NCBI RefSeq assembly: GCF_009466385.1
Contig: NZ_WIAQ01000005.1
Span: forward strand, 60,968-124,967
DNA from: Peribacillus tepidiphilus
GTDB lineage: Bacteria; Bacillota; Bacilli; Bacillales; DSM-1321
DNA length: 64,000 nt
Direction: 5' to 3'
Part shown: positions 1-7,873 of the stretch, one piece after another
Layout of the letters: every line of letters begins with the position of its first letter
How positions within the stretch are numbered: position 1 is the stretch's first letter
The notes under the pieces: model-generated
What the model was told of the DNA's origin: nothing
What the model saw: the letters and a program-made list of their open reading frames with translations, nothing else
Database searches by the model: none
Translations under genes and position numbers: made by a program

Positions 1-144
1 ATTCATTGATGAATCTGAAACCAAATAAAAAACGAAGTTGTTAGAATGTATGAAAACTAGAAAAAGTGATAAAACTGACGATATCCTTTTATAATAGGTA
101 TATAAAGTTATAATGACATTGAACACTCACAATGGAGGATCACA

Positions 145-417
145 ATGGAATTTGACCTGGAGTTACAAGAAAAAGATTTGTTAAAGGAATTGATTTGGGA
201 TGGAGAGGTTGAACAAATTGCGATTTGGATGGACGGTGAATGGTCCATTGTTTCTTCATCTCATTTTCAAATGAGAAATAGAGAGGAAAAACCTGTCTAC
301 ATTCTGAATCTGCGTGAAGTGTTCTCTGAAATTGACTTTTCCCAGGACACGGTAGAGCGTCACATTATGGAAATAGAGCAAATATTAAATGGTCGAAAAA
401 TACAGGAGGATGAATAA
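145..417 (+). CDS. Hypothetical protein, 90 aa
   Basis: I do not recognise this protein. It is short and acidic, with no signal peptide or membrane segment, no cysteines, and a Glu-rich C-terminus. The ATG is preceded by GGAGG with good spacing, which supports real translation. It is followed after about 80 nt by another small gene and then a CorA-type channel on the same strand, so the three may be co-transcribed. No function can be assigned from sequence; a lineage-specific cytosolic protein is the safest reading. Confidence 0.6.
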   Translation: MEFDLELQEKDLLKELIWDGEVEQIAIWMDGEWSIVSSSHFQMRNREEKPVYILNLREVFSEIDFSQDTVERHIMEIEQILNGRKIQEDE

Positions 418-496
418 CAAGAAGGGATTGCACCTCCTGTATTCAAGTTATAAGATATGATAGTGGTTAATTTTTAAAAAAAAGGAGTTGATATTC

Positions 497-622
497 TTGA
501 GTAGCAAAGAACCCGATCCAAGTCAGTTCAATGAGGAAGTTGGTCATATCTTTTGGCTAAATGGGAATGATGTATTCAATAATATCAATCCTTTGAAAGG
601 TATTATGACTTCCTCATCATAA
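497..622 (+). CDS. Small acidic protein, 41 aa, upstream of corA
   Basis: A short reading frame starts with TTG about nine bases after an AAAGGAG ribosome binding site and ends in TAA. The peptide is hydrophilic and acidic at its start (MSSKEPDPSQFNEE) with the central segment HIFWLNGNDVF. Its stop lies 16 nt before the CorA-family start, and the intervening AAAGAGGAGG serves as the CorA ribosome binding site, so the two are likely co-transcribed. I do not recognise a family. It could be a small accessory protein or a leader peptide for the channel gene. Support is the ribosome binding site and position only. Confidence 0.4.
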   Translation: MSSKEPDPSQFNEEVGHIFWLNGNDVFNNINPLKGIMTSSS

Positions 623-638
623 AGAGGAGGTTGAGAAG

Positions 639-1577
639 ATGATAGAGTTCTATGAAACAAACGCTGAAAATAAACTACAAAAGATTGAAGGAATAACAAA
701 AGGCTGCTGGATCAATATGATTTCTCCTAATGAGGAAGAAATCCATTATATTTCAAAAGAATTGAATGTACCCATTGAGTTTTTTAAAGATGCTCTCGAT
801 GATGAAGAAAGATCGAGGATTGATCGAGAAGATAATAATGTGCTGATTATTGTGGACTTTCCTTATATAACGCATGACGATGCTGGTTTCCCTATTTATG
901 AAACAATTCCAATCGGAATGATCATTACAGAGGACTGTTTTATTACCGTTTCTCTTAAGGAAACGCCTATTCTTCAGGACTTTCAAAATAATAAAATCAA
1001 AGGGTTTAATACGAAGAAAAAAACGAGATTTGCCTTGCAAATTCTTTTTGTGATCTCATCCTATTACTTAAGGTATCTAAAACAAATTAATAAGAAAACA
1101 GATGAGATCGAAAGAGAATTACACCAATCCATGAAAAACAAGGAATTATACGCATTTTTATCATTAGAGAAAAGTTTAGTTTATTTCACTACATCTTTAA
1201 AGTCTAATAAGATTGTATTAGAAAAACTATTACGTCTAAACCACTTGAAGATGTACGAAGAAGATAAAGACTTATTAGAAGATGTGATGGTTGAAAATAC
1301 ACAGGCCATTGAAATGGCGGAGACATATAGCTCCATTTTAAGTGGTATGATGGACGCCTTTGCATCGATCATTTCTAATAACTTAAATATTGTGATGAAG
1401 TTTCTAACATCCATAACCATCATTTTAGCTTTACCAACAATGGTGGCTAGCTTTTATGGAATGAATGTTGATTTACCATTCCAGCATAGCCCACACGCTT
1501 TTTTCATCACACTGGGAATTGCTGTTTTTTTATCAACCATTACAACGATCATTTTCTGGAAAAAAAGGTTTTTTTAG
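639..1577 (+). CDS. CorA-family divalent cation channel (first of three)
   Basis: This 312-aa protein matches CorA-type Mg2+/Co2+ channels: a long soluble alpha/beta and helical N-terminal region, then two C-terminal transmembrane helices. The selectivity signature GMN falls at residues 274-276 (YGMNVDLPF) at the end of TM1, and a basic KKR tail follows TM2. CorA proteins form homopentamers in the cytoplasmic membrane and import Mg2+. The ATG follows AGAGGAGG with good spacing. The usual MPEL loop after GMN is replaced by a shorter DLPFQHSPH loop, as in the divergent branch that also contains some Co2+/Ni2+ or efflux-type members. A terminator follows immediately, so it ends its transcription unit. 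Confidence 0.9.
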   Translation: MIEFYETNAENKLQKIEGITKGCWINMISPNEEEIHYISKELNVPIEFFKDALDDEERSRIDREDNNVLIIVDFPYITHDDAGFPIYETIPIGMIITEDCFITVSLKETPILQDFQNNKIKGFNTKKKTRFALQILFVISSYYLRYLKQINKKTDEIERELHQSMKNKELYAFLSLEKSLVYFTTSLKSNKIVLEKLLRLNHLKMYEEDKDLLEDVMVENTQAIEMAETYSSILSGMMDAFASIISNNLNIVMKFLTSITIILALPTMVASFYGMNVDLPFQHSPHAFFITLGIAVFLSTITTIIFWKKRFF

Positions 1578-1587
1578 AAAAGACAAG

Positions 1588-1634
1588 GGCTGTCCCATAA
1601 GTCAGAATAACCGACTTATGGAACAGCCTTTTTT
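1588..1634 (+). terminator. Intrinsic terminator, member of a repeated family
   Basis: A 16-bp stem (GGCTGTCCCATAAGTC with GACTTATGGAACAGCC, one mismatch) is followed by TTTTTT directly after corA. Nearly the same stem and loop occur again at 10117-10162, so this terminator belongs to a dispersed repeat family. Confidence 0.85.
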
Positions 1635-1689
1635 GAATTAGGCACTTTTCGCATAGATTGTTGTTTTTAGATTATAAAGTTTGTCCGTT

Positions 1690-1880
1690 GATTGCAGCGA
1701 GAGGCACTTGCTTTCCGCGGGGAGGGATGTCACTCCTCGGTGTTACCGCCTTTGGGGTCTCCACTTCCCTTTTTTTCCCGCAGGACATTGAATAAGCTTC
1801 CTCGAATAAACACCGCACGAAGGAAATGCGAATGCATTTTCAAGGAGCCAAGTGCCCTCCGCTACAATCAACTCAGATCG
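1690..1880. repeat. Degenerate Bacillus-type intergenic repeat
   Basis: This GC-rich stretch contains CTTGCTTTCCGCGGGG, a GGGGTCTCCACTTCCC segment and TTTCCCGCAGGA, the arrangement of a dispersed non-coding repeat that I recall from Bacillus genomes. A 76-codon open frame crosses it but has low-complexity composition and no ribosome binding site, so I do not call a gene. The 341-bp gap between the two CorA genes holds only this repeat, the terminator and a short stop-adjacent motif. Confidence 0.5.
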
Positions 1881-1894
1881 TTAAAGTTAAAGAG

Positions 1895-1918
1895 AGGCAA
1901 GCGCTTTCCGCTTTTCTA
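1895..1918 (-). repeat. Short GCGGAAAGCGC repeat next to the stop codon
   Basis: Read on the minus strand, TAGAAAAGCGGAAAGCGC begins at the base after the TAG of the downstream-facing CorA gene. The same core abuts stop codons at 41446 and 58101 and recurs at 45155-45189. Confidence 0.6.
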
Positions 1919-2869
1919 CTAATCAAACCAGCCTTTCCATTTAAACCAAGCAAACATACCAAAACCAATCAACAGCATAATGAATAGTGTGAGAAAGTAT
2001 CCAAAACTCCATGTTAATTCAGGCATGTACTCAAAGTTCATTCCATAGATTCCAGCAATAAGTGTTAATGGCATAAAAATGGTTGTGATCACGGTTAAAA
2101 CTTTCGTTACTTTGTTTGTTTGATGAGAGTTGATCGATAAGTAGCTGTCTCTAATATCGGTTGTAATCTCTCGGTTTGCTTCAATCATTTCAGTAAGTTT
2201 TAATAAATGATCATGGATATCGGAAAAATATTCTTTCCGTTCTAGGAGACTATCTAGACGATGTGAGTTTAGAATACGGTATAACAAGTCCCTCATAGGG
2301 ATTACTGTTTGTCTTAATTTCAAAAGAGAGTGTCTAATTTCAAAAAGTCGCTCTAATAATTTTTCCATCGATTGTTCATGTGTGATATTTTCAAGGTTGT
2401 TTAACGAATCTTCCAGTTCATAAAGAGTAGGGAAGTAATTATCAACTACTTTATCTAAAATGTGATAGAGGACAAGATTTTGATTCCAAACATGTGCTTC
2501 ACTAGTTTGAATGAGTCGATTCCATACTTCTTGGGTTTCTTTTGATTCATTATGATGGAACGTAACGATATAGTTGAAGCCAACAAAAAAATTAATTTCT
2601 TCCTTTTCTTCATTCGCTGAATAGAGACTGTGTGCTACAAAAAAAGTGTGGTCATCATAATAATCTAATTTTGGACGTTGTAGCTTATGGATACAATCTT
2701 CAATTGCTAAAGGATGAAAATGAAATACATGCTCTAAAGCATCCATTTCCTCTGAGGTTGGTCGGTCAAAGTCTACCCAAAACCAACGAATTTCCTGTGA
2801 ATGAAGTTGATGGACTGACAATTCTGTCATCATTTCATTATTTATTGAAACTGCGACTACCTTTATCAT
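1919..2869 (-). CDS. CorA-family magnesium/cobalt transporter (second of three)
   Basis: A 316-aa CorA channel with the soluble funnel domain at residues 1 to about 255 and two C-terminal transmembrane helices. The family signature YGMNFEYMPEL is at residues 275-285, with GMN at 276-278 and the canonical MPEL loop; a basic KWKGW tail ends the protein. The predicted role is Mg2+ uptake through a homopentamer. It is convergent with the first CorA gene and divergent from the Spo0M-like gene. Its closest relative here is the third CorA (12065-13027), which shares the GMNFE-MPEL-GYF pattern. The ATG follows a GGAGAACG-type site. Confidence 0.93.
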   Translation of the reverse strand: MIKVVAVSINNEMMTELSVHQLHSQEIRWFWVDFDRPTSEEMDALEHVFHFHPLAIEDCIHKLQRPKLDYYDDHTFFVAHSLYSANEEKEEINFFVGFNYIVTFHHNESKETQEVWNRLIQTSEAHVWNQNLVLYHILDKVVDNYFPTLYELEDSLNNLENITHEQSMEKLLERLFEIRHSLLKLRQTVIPMRDLLYRILNSHRLDSLLERKEYFSDIHDHLLKLTEMIEANREITTDIRDSYLSINSHQTNKVTKVLTVITTIFMPLTLIAGIYGMNFEYMPELTWSFGYFLTLFIMLLIGFGMFAWFKWKGWFD

Positions 2870-3163
2870 AAAACGTTCTCCTTGTGCATCGTAAATGCTA
2901 CTTTACTTGATAGAAATGGTTCTTTTAAATAACCTCTAAAATATATATTTTAAACTTCCGCTATGATTAGTTATTACCATTCTTACCAAACAGTAGTTTA
3001 ATTAAAAGGAGAAAATGACTGATCTTTATCATAATAAATAACAAAATTTTCCTTATATGTATCAGGAATGATAAAGTGAAATTCCTTAATAATTCCACTA
3101 ATAGTGGAAAATGGTTCTTCTAGATTCCGATCCTTTGAAAAAATGAACCTAATTAAAAAAAGT

Positions 3164-3190
3164 TGAAACCTTCCCAGACTCTTGAGCGTA
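3164..3190 (+). promoter_or_regulatory. Candidate ECF (SigW-type) promoter
   Basis: TGAAAC (3164-3169) and CGTA (3187-3190) are separated by 17 bp, close to the extracytoplasmic-function sigma promoter consensus (TGAAAC, 16-17 bp, CGTA). It lies 37 bp before the start of the Spo0M-like gene. B. subtilis spo0M is a known SigW-regulon gene, which strengthens the match. The rest of the 2870-3226 gap is AT-rich with nothing else recognised. Confidence 0.5.
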
Positions 3191-3226
3191 TGAATATGTA
3201 TCAAAGCTAAGGAGAGGTTATAGAAA

Positions 3227-3613
3227 TTGTTACTTAGAAAAATCATGTCTAAAATGGGTGTCGGTTCTGCGAAGATCGATCTTGTTTTAAATGGTGATAC
3301 ATTCAAGCCGGGAGATACGATTCAAGGAGAATTCAGGATTGCCGGCGGAATTATTGAGCAAAAATTGAAGAGGATCGAAACGGATCTCATTCGAATGACA
3401 AACGAAGGGGAAACGATTGTTTCAGAGCATTCGATTTTAACATCTGGATTGGTAATGGCAGATGAAGAAAAAGTGGTAACTTTTATCTGTCAGCTCCCGA
3501 ATGATTTGCCTCCAACAGGAAAGAACAATCACTATAAGTTTGTCACCAAGCTTGTTTTTACAGACGGTGTAGACAGCTTGGATCATGATGAAATAAAGAT
3601 TCTGCCTGCCTAA
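3227..3613 (+). CDS. Short Spo0M-like (arrestin-fold) protein
   Basis: The 128-aa product resembles the N-terminal half of Spo0M. It has a short amphipathic start (MLLRKIMSKMGVGSAKID), then alternating beta strands with the VLNGDTFKPGD and IQGEFRIAGG turns typical of that arrestin-like fold. Full-length Spo0M is about 258 aa, so this is a single-domain, half-length relative. In B. subtilis Spo0M affects sporulation timing and associates with the cell envelope. The TTG start is chosen because AAGGAGAGG lies at the right distance and because family members begin with the same basic amphipathic segment. An ECF-type promoter lies just upstream and a strong hairpin follows. Confidence 0.75.
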   Translation: MLLRKIMSKMGVGSAKIDLVLNGDTFKPGDTIQGEFRIAGGIIEQKLKRIETDLIRMTNEGETIVSEHSILTSGLVMADEEKVVTFICQLPNDLPPTGKNNHYKFVTKLVFTDGVDSLDHDEIKILPA

Positions 3614-3632
3614 TGATAAGGTGGATAAAGAG

Positions 3633-3680
3633 GCTGACTCAGGAAGTTCGTTAACTAACGACACTGATGAGTCAGCTTTT
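3633..3680. terminator. Intrinsic terminator, likely bidirectional
   Basis: GCTGACTCA (3633-3641) pairs with TGAGTCAGC (3668-3676), with an inner GTTCGTTAACTAACGAC hairpin and TTTT after it. It separates the Spo0M-like gene from the convergent ABC transporter operon. Confidence 0.8.
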
Positions 3681-3707
3681 CTTATTTATTACCAGGAGTA
3701 TTGACAA

Positions 3708-4445
3708 TTACAGTAACTTCGCCAAAAATTGTTTCGTTCTATTATGCTGTGGGTTTGTGAAGATGCTTTCTGAAGGACCCTCTTCAACAATATAGCCATC
3801 GTCCATAAAAACAACACGATCGGCAACATCTCGTGCAAAGCCCATTTCGTGTGTAACAATCAGCATCGTTTGACCTTCATTGGCTAACTCCTTCATGACG
3901 GTTAATACTTCATCGACAAGCTCAGGGTCCAAAGCGGAGGTAGGTTCATCGAATAATAAGATCTCTGGTTTTAACGCTAAAACTCTTGCGATGGCTGCAC
4001 GCTGCTTTTGACCTCCAGATAGCTGTTCAGGATACTTATGTTTGTGATCAAGCAGCCCGACCTTTTCTAATAGAGCCTCAGCTTCCTTTATCACTTCTTG
4101 CTTGTTGCGCTTTTGGACAATGAGAGGAGCTTCTATTACATTTTCTAATAGAGTTTTATGAGGGAATAAATGAAAGTGCTGAAAAACCATGCCTGAATAC
4201 TGTCTAATCGTTTGCTTCTGTTTTTTATCTGCCTCTTTACCGGAAAATTCAAAGCTTGAATTTCCAATCTTTAGCTTTCCCGAAGTAGGTGTTTCCAGTA
4301 AATTTAAACAGCGAAGGAGAGTGGTTTTTCCAGATCCTGAAGGACCAATTAAGCAAACGACCTCACCTTTTTTAACCTCAAAATGTATATCCTTTAAGAC
4401 TTCTTGATTGCCAAAGCTTTTTGACACGCCCTCTATTTGAATCAC
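3708..4445 (-). CDS. Polar amino-acid (cystine-type) ABC transporter ATPase
   Basis: A 245-aa ATP-binding subunit of the GlnQ/TcyC type. Walker A is GPSGSGKT (residues 34-41), followed by the Q-loop in [10 protein letters not shown], the LSGGQKQR signature, Walker [15 protein letters not shown] and the switch histidine in VTHEMGFA. It powers uptake of a polar amino acid, with ATP hydrolysis on the cytoplasmic face. The GTG start follows AGGTGG. It is the last gene of a three-gene minus-strand operon (binding protein, permease, ATPase) led by an S-box riboswitch. That control makes a sulfur compound (cystine, or methionine-related) the best substrate guess; TcyABC is the nearest named comparison. 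Confidence 0.9.
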   Translation of the reverse strand: MIQIEGVSKSFGNQEVLKDIHFEVKKGEVVCLIGPSGSGKTTLLRCLNLLETPTSGKLKIGNSSFEFSGKEADKKQKQTIRQYSGMVFQHFHLFPHKTLLENVIEAPLIVQKRNKQEVIKEAEALLEKVGLLDHKHKYPEQLSGGQKQRAAIARVLALKPEILLFDEPTSALDPELVDEVLTVMKELANEGQTMLIVTHEMGFARDVADRVVFMDDGYIVEEGPSESIFTNPQHNRTKQFLAKLL

Positions 4446-4461
4446 TCTGGTTCACCACCTA

Positions 4462-5142
4462 TCACACTAAGTATCGGTTATATCTTTTCTCTAAATAATC
4501 TTGGAAAACGGTGATTACCGTACAAATTCCCCAATAAATCAGAGCAATTAATATATACATCGTCAAGCTTTCATATGTTTGTCCAGCAACAACCTTTGCA
4601 CGGTAAAACATTTCTGGAACTGTTATGACCATGGCAAGAGAGGATCCTTTAATAATATCCATAAAAATACTTGCTAAAGGTGGTAAAGCAATTCTTGTTG
4701 CTTGAGGAAGAATGATTCTTCGCATGGTTTGAGCGTAGGACATTCTTAGTGTTTCCGCTGCTTCCCATTGGCCTTTTGGTACGGAAGAGATTGCAGAACG
4801 AATAACCTCTGCTATGTATGCAGCAAAATGGATACTGATCCCGAGAATGGCTGCAGGAATCGCTTCTAATTCTATTCCTACAAGGGGCAATCCAAAAAAT
4901 AGTATGAATAATAGGACAAGTAAAGGAGTTCCACGCATAAAAGATATATATATTCTTGCTGGTAGGGAAATCACCCAATGCTTATTCATCCTAAATAAAG
5001 CGATAAATAATCCCAAGATCAATCCAAACAGCATGCTGGCAGCCGTAATGAGAAGGGTATAAGAAGCTCCTTCTAATATGAACGGCAAAGAGTCGATGAC
5101 TAATTCTACATTAAATACATATTCCCATTTAAAGTTTTCCAC
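4462..5142 (-). CDS. Amino-acid ABC transporter permease
   Basis: A 226-aa membrane protein of the HisMQ/GlnP permease family. Hydrophobic helices cover most of its length, and the conserved cytoplasmic EAA-type loop is visible as EAAETLRMSYAQTMRRIILPQA. That loop docks onto the ATPase encoded 16 bp downstream. The GTG start is supported by GGAGGT six bases upstream. Permeases of this family act as dimers; since only one is encoded, a homodimer is expected. Substrate specificity cannot be read from sequence, but the shared S-box leader suggests a sulfur amino acid. Confidence 0.9.
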   Translation of the reverse strand: MENFKWEYVFNVELVIDSLPFILEGASYTLLITAASMLFGLILGLFIALFRMNKHWVISLPARIYISFMRGTPLLVLLFILFFGLPLVGIELEAIPAAILGISIHFAAYIAEVIRSAISSVPKGQWEAAETLRMSYAQTMRRIILPQATRIALPPLASIFMDIIKGSSLAMVITVPEMFYRAKVVAGQTYESLTMYILIALIYWGICTVITVFQDYLEKRYNRYLV

Positions 5143-5272
5143 AATTAGACCTCCACCTAGAAGAATGGAAAAACTGAATCATTTTTAGTGCTAATTCCTA
5201 TGAAATGAACCGTCAATAAGCTCTGAGTTCACAGAACCTATTGACGGTTAGATTCATTAGGAAAATGATGCC

Positions 5273-6121
5273 TTATTTCAGTCCCTCAATTTCCACTTCA
5301 TGAGAAACGTCAGCTCCGTAGAACTTTTCTGAAAGCTTCTTGACAGTTCCATCATCAATTAATTCCTGAAGAGCTTGATCAATTTTTGCTTTAAGCTCAG
5401 GACTGTTTTTTTGCATAACGAAAGCACCAACATTCGGTTCAAACTTGAATTCCTCGACCAGCTTCAAACCAGGTTTATTATACTGCTTCAAAGTTTGAAT
5501 GAGTACCAAGTAATCGTTTAGCATCGCATCTACACGGCCATTTATGATATCTGGAAGCACTGCGTCTGATCCAGTATATGCAATTACCTCTGCACCTTGA
5601 GATTCAGCATACTTTGTGTAATTACTTGTGAGCGATCCACCAACTTTTTTCCCTTTTAAATCTTCAGGTTTTTTAATAGAATGATCGTCTTCTCTTACAA
5701 TCGCAGATCCGTATGAATATTTGTATGGAATAGAGAAATCAAATTTCTCTTTTCTTTCCTTAGTAATGGTAAAATCATTGGCTGCAAGATCAATTTTTCC
5801 AGAACGTAAGCTTGGTAATATTCCATCAAACTCCATCGTCTTAAATTCAACTTCTAAGTTCAGGCGTTTTGCCACTTCTCTAACTACTTCAACGTCAAAG
5901 CCTGTAAGCTCCTTTGTTTTTTCGTCAAAATATGTAACCGGATAATATAGACCTTCCGTACCTACAACAATTTTTCCTTTTTTCTCAATCTTTTCCCATG
6001 AATTTTGCTTGTCTTTTGCAGGTTCGGTATTTGAAGCTTTTTCCTCACCTTTACCACAAGCAGCTAAAAGTAAAATCAAACTAAGTAAAAGAACTGAAAC
6101 CACTATATTTTTAGTTCTCAC
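5273..6121 (-). CDS. Amino-acid ABC transporter substrate-binding lipoprotein
   Basis: A 282-aa extracellular solute-binding protein, family 3. The GTG start at 6121 is chosen because TAGGAGGA lies just before it and because a lipoprotein signal follows at once: VRTK, a hydrophobic stretch and the lipobox LLLAAC. An upstream in-frame start would add an unlikely N-terminus. The mature part shows the family pattern KIVVGTEGLYYPVTYFDE, LTGFDVEVVREVAKRLN and KEKFDFSIPY. It is anchored to the outer face of the membrane and delivers ligand to the permease. First gene after the SAM riboswitch, which implies sulfur-limitation control and a cystine- or methionine-like ligand. Confidence 0.92.
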   Translation of the reverse strand: MRTKNIVVSVLLLSLILLLAACGKGEEKASNTEPAKDKQNSWEKIEKKGKIVVGTEGLYYPVTYFDEKTKELTGFDVEVVREVAKRLNLEVEFKTMEFDGILPSLRSGKIDLAANDFTITKERKEKFDFSIPYKYSYGSAIVREDDHSIKKPEDLKGKKVGGSLTSNYTKYAESQGAEVIAYTGSDAVLPDIINGRVDAMLNDYLVLIQTLKQYNKPGLKLVEEFKFEPNVGAFVMQKNSPELKAKIDQALQELIDDGTVKKLSEKFYGADVSHEVEIEGLK

Positions 6122-6193
6122 AAAATTTCCTCCTAATCTAATAAAAATACTTGGATTTAAAACCAAAAAAAATTCGGATCTAAACCTCCTTCC

Positions 6194-6366
6194 TAAAGAA
6201 AACCCTCACCTTCTAAGATAAGGTGAGGGAATAGTTACTGAACTGAACCCGTCTTATCTACCAAGCATGCTGCCTGTTGGATTTGGCACGGTGCTCTCCA
6301 TTATTTAAAGAGAATCCGTTGCCGAGGCTTCACAGGGCCAAATCCCTCCACCTCTCTTGATAAGAA
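6194..6366 (-). promoter_or_regulatory. SAM-I (S-box) riboswitch with terminator
   Basis: On the minus strand the aptamer begins TTATCAAGAGAGGTGGAGGG and continues with the conserved CCCTGTGAAGCC and CGGCAAC blocks. P1 closes with AGATAAG at about 6253-6259. Downstream, CCCTCACCTT pairs with AAGGTGAGGG (6203-6229) followed by TTTTCTTT, an intrinsic terminator. SAM binding is expected to favour termination. It controls the amino-acid ABC operon. The remaining 100 bp up to the YitT-type gene is AT-rich and featureless. Confidence 0.93.
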
Positions 6367-6481
6367 TCATATATAAAATTAATCATAAAGAAATAGTAAA
6401 TTGTTGAAATAACAATGTCAACTAATATTTCTTAAAATTTTGTCATTTGCTATCTAAAATCACAAGTAAATAATTGAAATT

Positions 6482-7375
6482 CTAATGAATATTCCTCTTT
6501 TTAAATCTGCCTCCACGCACCTCTGCAATGTTAGATACGGCTAGAAATGCCCCGGGATCGAGCTCTTCAATAATGGATTTTAATTTTGCTTCTTCCAATC
6601 TGGTAATCACACAGAAAATGACTTTTTTATTATCTCCAGTAAAGGCTCCTTCACCGTTCAAATACGTGACACCACGTCCAAGACGGGCTAAAATGGCATC
6701 CCCAATTTCTTTATGATACTCACTAATAATCCAGGCTGATTTTGATTCATCTAATCCGGTTATCACAATGTCGATGGTTTTAAATGCTATAAAATAGGCA
6801 AGTATAGAGTACATAGCACGATCCCAGCCAAACACAAAGCCTGCCGTTCCGAAAATAAAAACATTAATAAACATGATGATTTCTCCAACGGAAAACGGTA
6901 GCTTTTTATTAGCGAGGATGGCCATAATTTCCGTCCCGTCAAGAGATCCTCCGTAACGAATGACAATTCCGACTCCTGTACCAAGAACAATGCCGCCAAA
7001 CACGGTCGCCAAAAGTAAATCTTCAGTAAAAACAGGAACATCATGCAGCAAAATAGTTGTAACGGATAACACAGCGATTCCGAGCAGAGTAGATAGAGCA
7101 AATGTTTTCCCGATTTGCTTATATCCGATATAAAAGAATGGGATATTTAACAGGAAGATAAAAACCCCCAGTTTCACCCCAGTCAAGTGAGAAAGAATGA
7201 TCGAAATACCGACAATGCCTCCATCCAATATATTATTAGGTACAAGAAACTCTTCGATTCCAATTCCCATTAACATGGCTCCGATTATGATGAAAATTAT
7301 TCTTTTAGCCAGTTTGGATTTTGTTAAAGCCTTGTGTTGGACATGGTTGATCATTTCTTTTTGAAATTCAGTCAT
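6482..7375 (-). CDS. YitT-family membrane protein (DUF161/DUF2179)
   Basis: A 297-aa protein with five to six N-terminal transmembrane helices (about residues 20-215) and a C-terminal cytoplasmic DUF2179 domain (about 225-285, YLNGEGAFTGDNKKVIFCVITRLE). This matches the YitT/YpjC/YqfU/YvjA family. Members are integral membrane proteins of unsettled function; some are linked to fluoride or sporulation phenotypes, so I assign none. The ATG is preceded by AGGAGGA. It is monocistronic, with S-box DNA downstream and the divergent feo promoter region upstream. Confidence 0.88.
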   Translation of the reverse strand: MTEFQKEMINHVQHKALTKSKLAKRIIFIIIGAMLMGIGIEEFLVPNNILDGGIVGISIILSHLTGVKLGVFIFLLNIPFFYIGYKQIGKTFALSTLLGIAVLSVTTILLHDVPVFTEDLLLATVFGGIVLGTGVGIVIRYGGSLDGTEIMAILANKKLPFSVGEIIMFINVFIFGTAGFVFGWDRAMYSILAYFIAFKTIDIVITGLDESKSAWIISEYHKEIGDAILARLGRGVTYLNGEGAFTGDNKKVIFCVITRLEEAKLKSIIEELDPGAFLAVSNIAEVRGGRFKKRNIH

Positions 7376-7595
7376 GAATCCTCCTCCTTGTTTCTTTTTA
7401 TGATCTTTATCTTATAAAAATATTGTACACATTCTATTAAGTATAAAACAATAAATAAGCATCTTTCACTTAGGTTCAATTCTAAAATGCTGTTGCTAAT
7501 GGCAATATATTAGAAAAAATTCAATAAATTGTTCGAAACTTACGTGAAATAGTGGTTGAATCAGAAAAATGAGGGTGATACCATTTTACATGTAA

Positions 7596-7610
7596 TGATA
7601 ATCATTATCA
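7596..7610. promoter_or_regulatory. Fur box upstream of feoAB
   Basis: TGATAATCATTATCA is a perfect 7-1-7 inverted repeat identical to the Bacillus Fur consensus TGATAATnATTATCA. It lies 36 bp before the chosen feoA start. Fe2+-loaded Fur should repress the operon here. Confidence 0.92.
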
Positions 7611-7645
7611 ATATCATTATAATGAATACAAAAAGGAAGATCATA

Positions 7646-7873
7646 ATGAAGCTTCATACTGTAGATAAAGGTCAAAAAGTAAAGATTCTGGATTTAAGCT
7701 CGGTAGATCCTTTATTGAGAAAACGCTTATACTCCTTTGGAATAAAGGAAGGCTGTGAGCTTTGTATAAAACAAAAAGGATTGTTTTCCGGAGCGTGTGT
7801 CCTCGAGTGTGAAGGGCAGAATGTTGGAATTCGCCGAAAAGATTTAATGACAATTGAGGTAGAAAAGCTATGA
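7646..7873 (+). CDS. feoA: FeoA-family protein
   Basis: A 75-aa SH3-like FeoA protein (MKLHTVDKGQKVKIL, LRKRLYSFGIKEGCEL, NVGIRRKDL) that works with FeoB in ferrous iron uptake. The start at 7646 is chosen over upstream in-frame starts because AAGGAAG lies just before it and because an earlier start would place the Fur operator inside the coding region. The stop overlaps the FeoB start (ATGA), so the two are translationally coupled. Regulation by Fur is expected from the operator upstream. Confidence 0.92.
   Translation: MKLHTVDKGQKVKILDLSSVDPLLRKRLYSFGIKEGCELCIKQKGLFSGACVLECEGQNVGIRRKDLMTIEVEKL

Noticed and set aside
1578..1690. M-box Mg2+ riboswitch near the CorA and MpfA-like genes
   Set aside because: Leaders of all five genes were scanned and no M-box core was seen.
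1692..1922. 76-aa frame between the CorA genes
   Set aside because: It runs through a known-type intergenic repeat and a stop-adjacent motif, with composition unlike a protein.
2998..3306. 102-aa minus-strand frame
   Set aside because: It overlaps the Spo0M-like start and the ECF promoter, and has no ribosome binding site or family likeness.
7556..7645. Longer FeoA N-terminus
   Set aside because: It would contain the Fur operator; the internal ATG has its own ribosome binding site.
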